This document shows, in pieces, positions 63,207-64,000 of a stretch of 64,000 bases of DNA. The stretch is from the NCBI RefSeq assembly GCF_000938305.1, contig NZ_JYMT01000015.1, positions 38,339-102,338 on the forward strand. Direction: 5' to 3'. Numbering within the stretch: position 1 is the stretch's first letter; each line of letters opens with the position of its first letter. The notes below the pieces were generated by a model that saw only the letters and a program-made list of their open reading frames with translations, made no database searches and was not told the origin of the DNA. This stretch comes from Bradyrhizobium sp. LTSP885 (lineage in GTDB: Bacteria > Pseudomonadota > Alphaproteobacteria > Rhizobiales > Xanthobacteraceae). The position numbers and the translations under genes are program-made.

Positions 63207-63938
63207 CTACTTGGGCTTACTTTGGCTTCCCGGGAGCAGGGACGGGAGCGCCGGGGCAGCACCAGGAGCGCCGGGCGTCCCGCAGCCCTGGTTGGGCTGG
63301 CCGGCCTGGTTCTGGATGAACAGCCCCTGCACCTTGCCGCTGTCGGATTCGACCCGCGAGACGCCCGTGGTCATGTCGACCAGCAGGCGGTCGCCGCGCA
63401 GCACGTTCTTGCACTGGGTCAGCACCACCTGACCACCGCTGCCGCCGAGCATGGTGATCAGGTTGGTCTTGGTGTCGAAGATCGCGGTCTCGCCGGTGAC
63501 GACCTGATCCTTCTGGGTGACGACGACATTGCCCTTCGCCTCCAGCCGCTTGATCGACGAAGCGCCGCCGGGACCGGGGGCCGCCGCCGGCATCGGGGCA
63601 GCGGCGCCCTTCGCGGCCTTGGCGGGCGCGGCCGGCGCCGCCGGCTGGGTGGATTTGTCCTCGTAGAACACGACCAGGATCTTCGAGGTCATGGTGGTGT
63701 CGCCCTGCACCACCTTCACATTGCCGGAGAAGGTCGCTTCCTTCTTCTTGTCGCGCATTTCAAGCGCCGCGGCCTCGATCTGGATCGGCTGGTCGCGGTT
63801 CTGCGAAAAGCCCTGCATCGCGTTGGGTACGCCCGTCATCGTCGAGCTCTGCGCGGATGCAGCGCTCGCCGCGATGAGCGCGAGCAGGAAGGCCGCGATG
63901 GCCGTGACGCGCGGAGAAAATCTCATCATCAGGATCAT
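63207..63938 (-). CDS. lptA: Lipopolysaccharide transport periplasmic protein LptA
   Basis: 243 aa from ATG 63938, overlapping the lptC stop as ATGA; ATG 63926 also fits. Signal peptide RFSPRVTAIAAFLLALIAAS with cleavage near residue 30. OstA domain: NRDQPIQIEAAALEMRDKK, ATFSGNVKVVQGDTTMTSK, EAKGNVVVTQKDQVVTGE and GDRLLVDMTTGVSR. A Pro/Ala-rich insert separates blocks, as is usual in Bradyrhizobium. It bridges LptC and LptD in LPS transport. Confidence 0.92.
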   Translation of the reverse strand: MILMMRFSPRVTAIAAFLLALIAASAASAQSSTMTGVPNAMQGFSQNRDQPIQIEAAALEMRDKKKEATFSGNVKVVQGDTTMTSKILVVFYEDKSTQPAAPAAPAKAAKGAAAPMPAAAPGPGGASSIKRLEAKGNVVVTQKDQVVTGETAIFDTKTNLITMLGGSGGQVVLTQCKNVLRGDRLLVDMTTGVSRVESDSGKVQGLFIQNQAGQPNQGCGTPGAPGAAPALPSLLPGSQSKPK

Positions 63939-64000
63939 TTCGGGTTGGCTGATTTGCGCGTCTTCGGCGCCGGCGGAGGAGGCGGTGCCGGCTCGGCGGC
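63935..64000 (-). CDS. C-terminal end of an LptC-like protein, partial
   Basis: Only the last 21 codons lie in the window, reading a Pro-rich tail (AEPAPPPPPAPKTRK) and the stop TGA 63937-63935. Inferred to be lptC from its position and ATGA overlap with lptA, the standard order in this clade; the visible part itself has no domain. Confidence 0.5.
   Translation of the reverse strand, partial: AAEPAPPPPPAPKTRKSANPK

Overview
The window reads as a piece of the main chromosome of a Bradyrhizobium-like alphaproteobacterium (order Hyphomicrobiales). The grounds are high GC, dense genes with many 4-base ATGA/GTGA overlaps, class II AroA, a DivL pseudo-kinase with tyrosine in place of the phospho-histidine, the sigma32-plus-ROSE arrangement in front of an hsp20 gene, and several dispersed palindromic repeats of the kind common in Bradyrhizobium. 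Species cannot be fixed by eye. No phage, transposase, CRISPR array, rRNA or replication origin was seen. There is one tRNA (Ala, GGC).

Layout. 1-8 kb: the end of a 2-hydroxyacid dehydrogenase, moeB, a secreted pseudo-protease, ggt, mutM, and ubiE-ubiB. 8.2-10.1 kb: coaBC, carrying an N-terminal FitA-like ribbon-helix-helix domain behind a palindromic site, overlapping dut. 10.4-15.7 kb: divL, a tsaE-amgK fusion, a PilZ protein and murU (cell-cycle control and MurNAc recycling). 15.7-18.7 kb: a three-gene islet (DUF2891, BASS-type transporter, LysR) sitting before addB-addA-trxA. 26-40 kb: a housekeeping block mostly on the minus strand (folC, accD, trpA, trpB, trpF, lapA, ihfB, sppA, rpsA, cmk, aroA), with a small secreted-peptide ORF at 36.35 kb, then a TIGR02300 protein, tRNA-Ala and the ohrR/ohr pair. 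40.6-46.3 kb: a CoA-transferase and the ugpBAEC-type ABC importer. 46.4-52.5 kb: a heat-shock and accessory stretch (hsp20, DUF1150, small unknown proteins, a GH130 enzyme and a two-domain glycosyltransferase). 52.7-57.2 kb: a TetR-controlled acyl-CoA ligase/SDR operon. 57.3-57.9 kb: an MntA/HepT toxin-antitoxin pair. 58-64 kb: the conserved lptC-lptA-lptA'-lptB-rpoN-hpf-ptsN order, with a tandemly duplicated lptA whose second copy seems to start at CTG.

Genes that work together: AmgK and MurU in salvage of cell-wall MurNAc; AddA and AddB in double-strand break repair; TrpF, TrpB and TrpA in tryptophan synthesis; OhrR with Ohr in peroxide defence; UgpBAEC in glycerol-3-phosphate import; LptC, LptA and LptB in LPS export; RpoN and PtsN in nitrogen-related control. 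The most unusual items are the RHH-CoaBC fusion with its adjacent palindrome, the CTG-start second lptA, the GH130/glycosyltransferase pair, and the secreted protease-like protein lacking its catalytic histidine.
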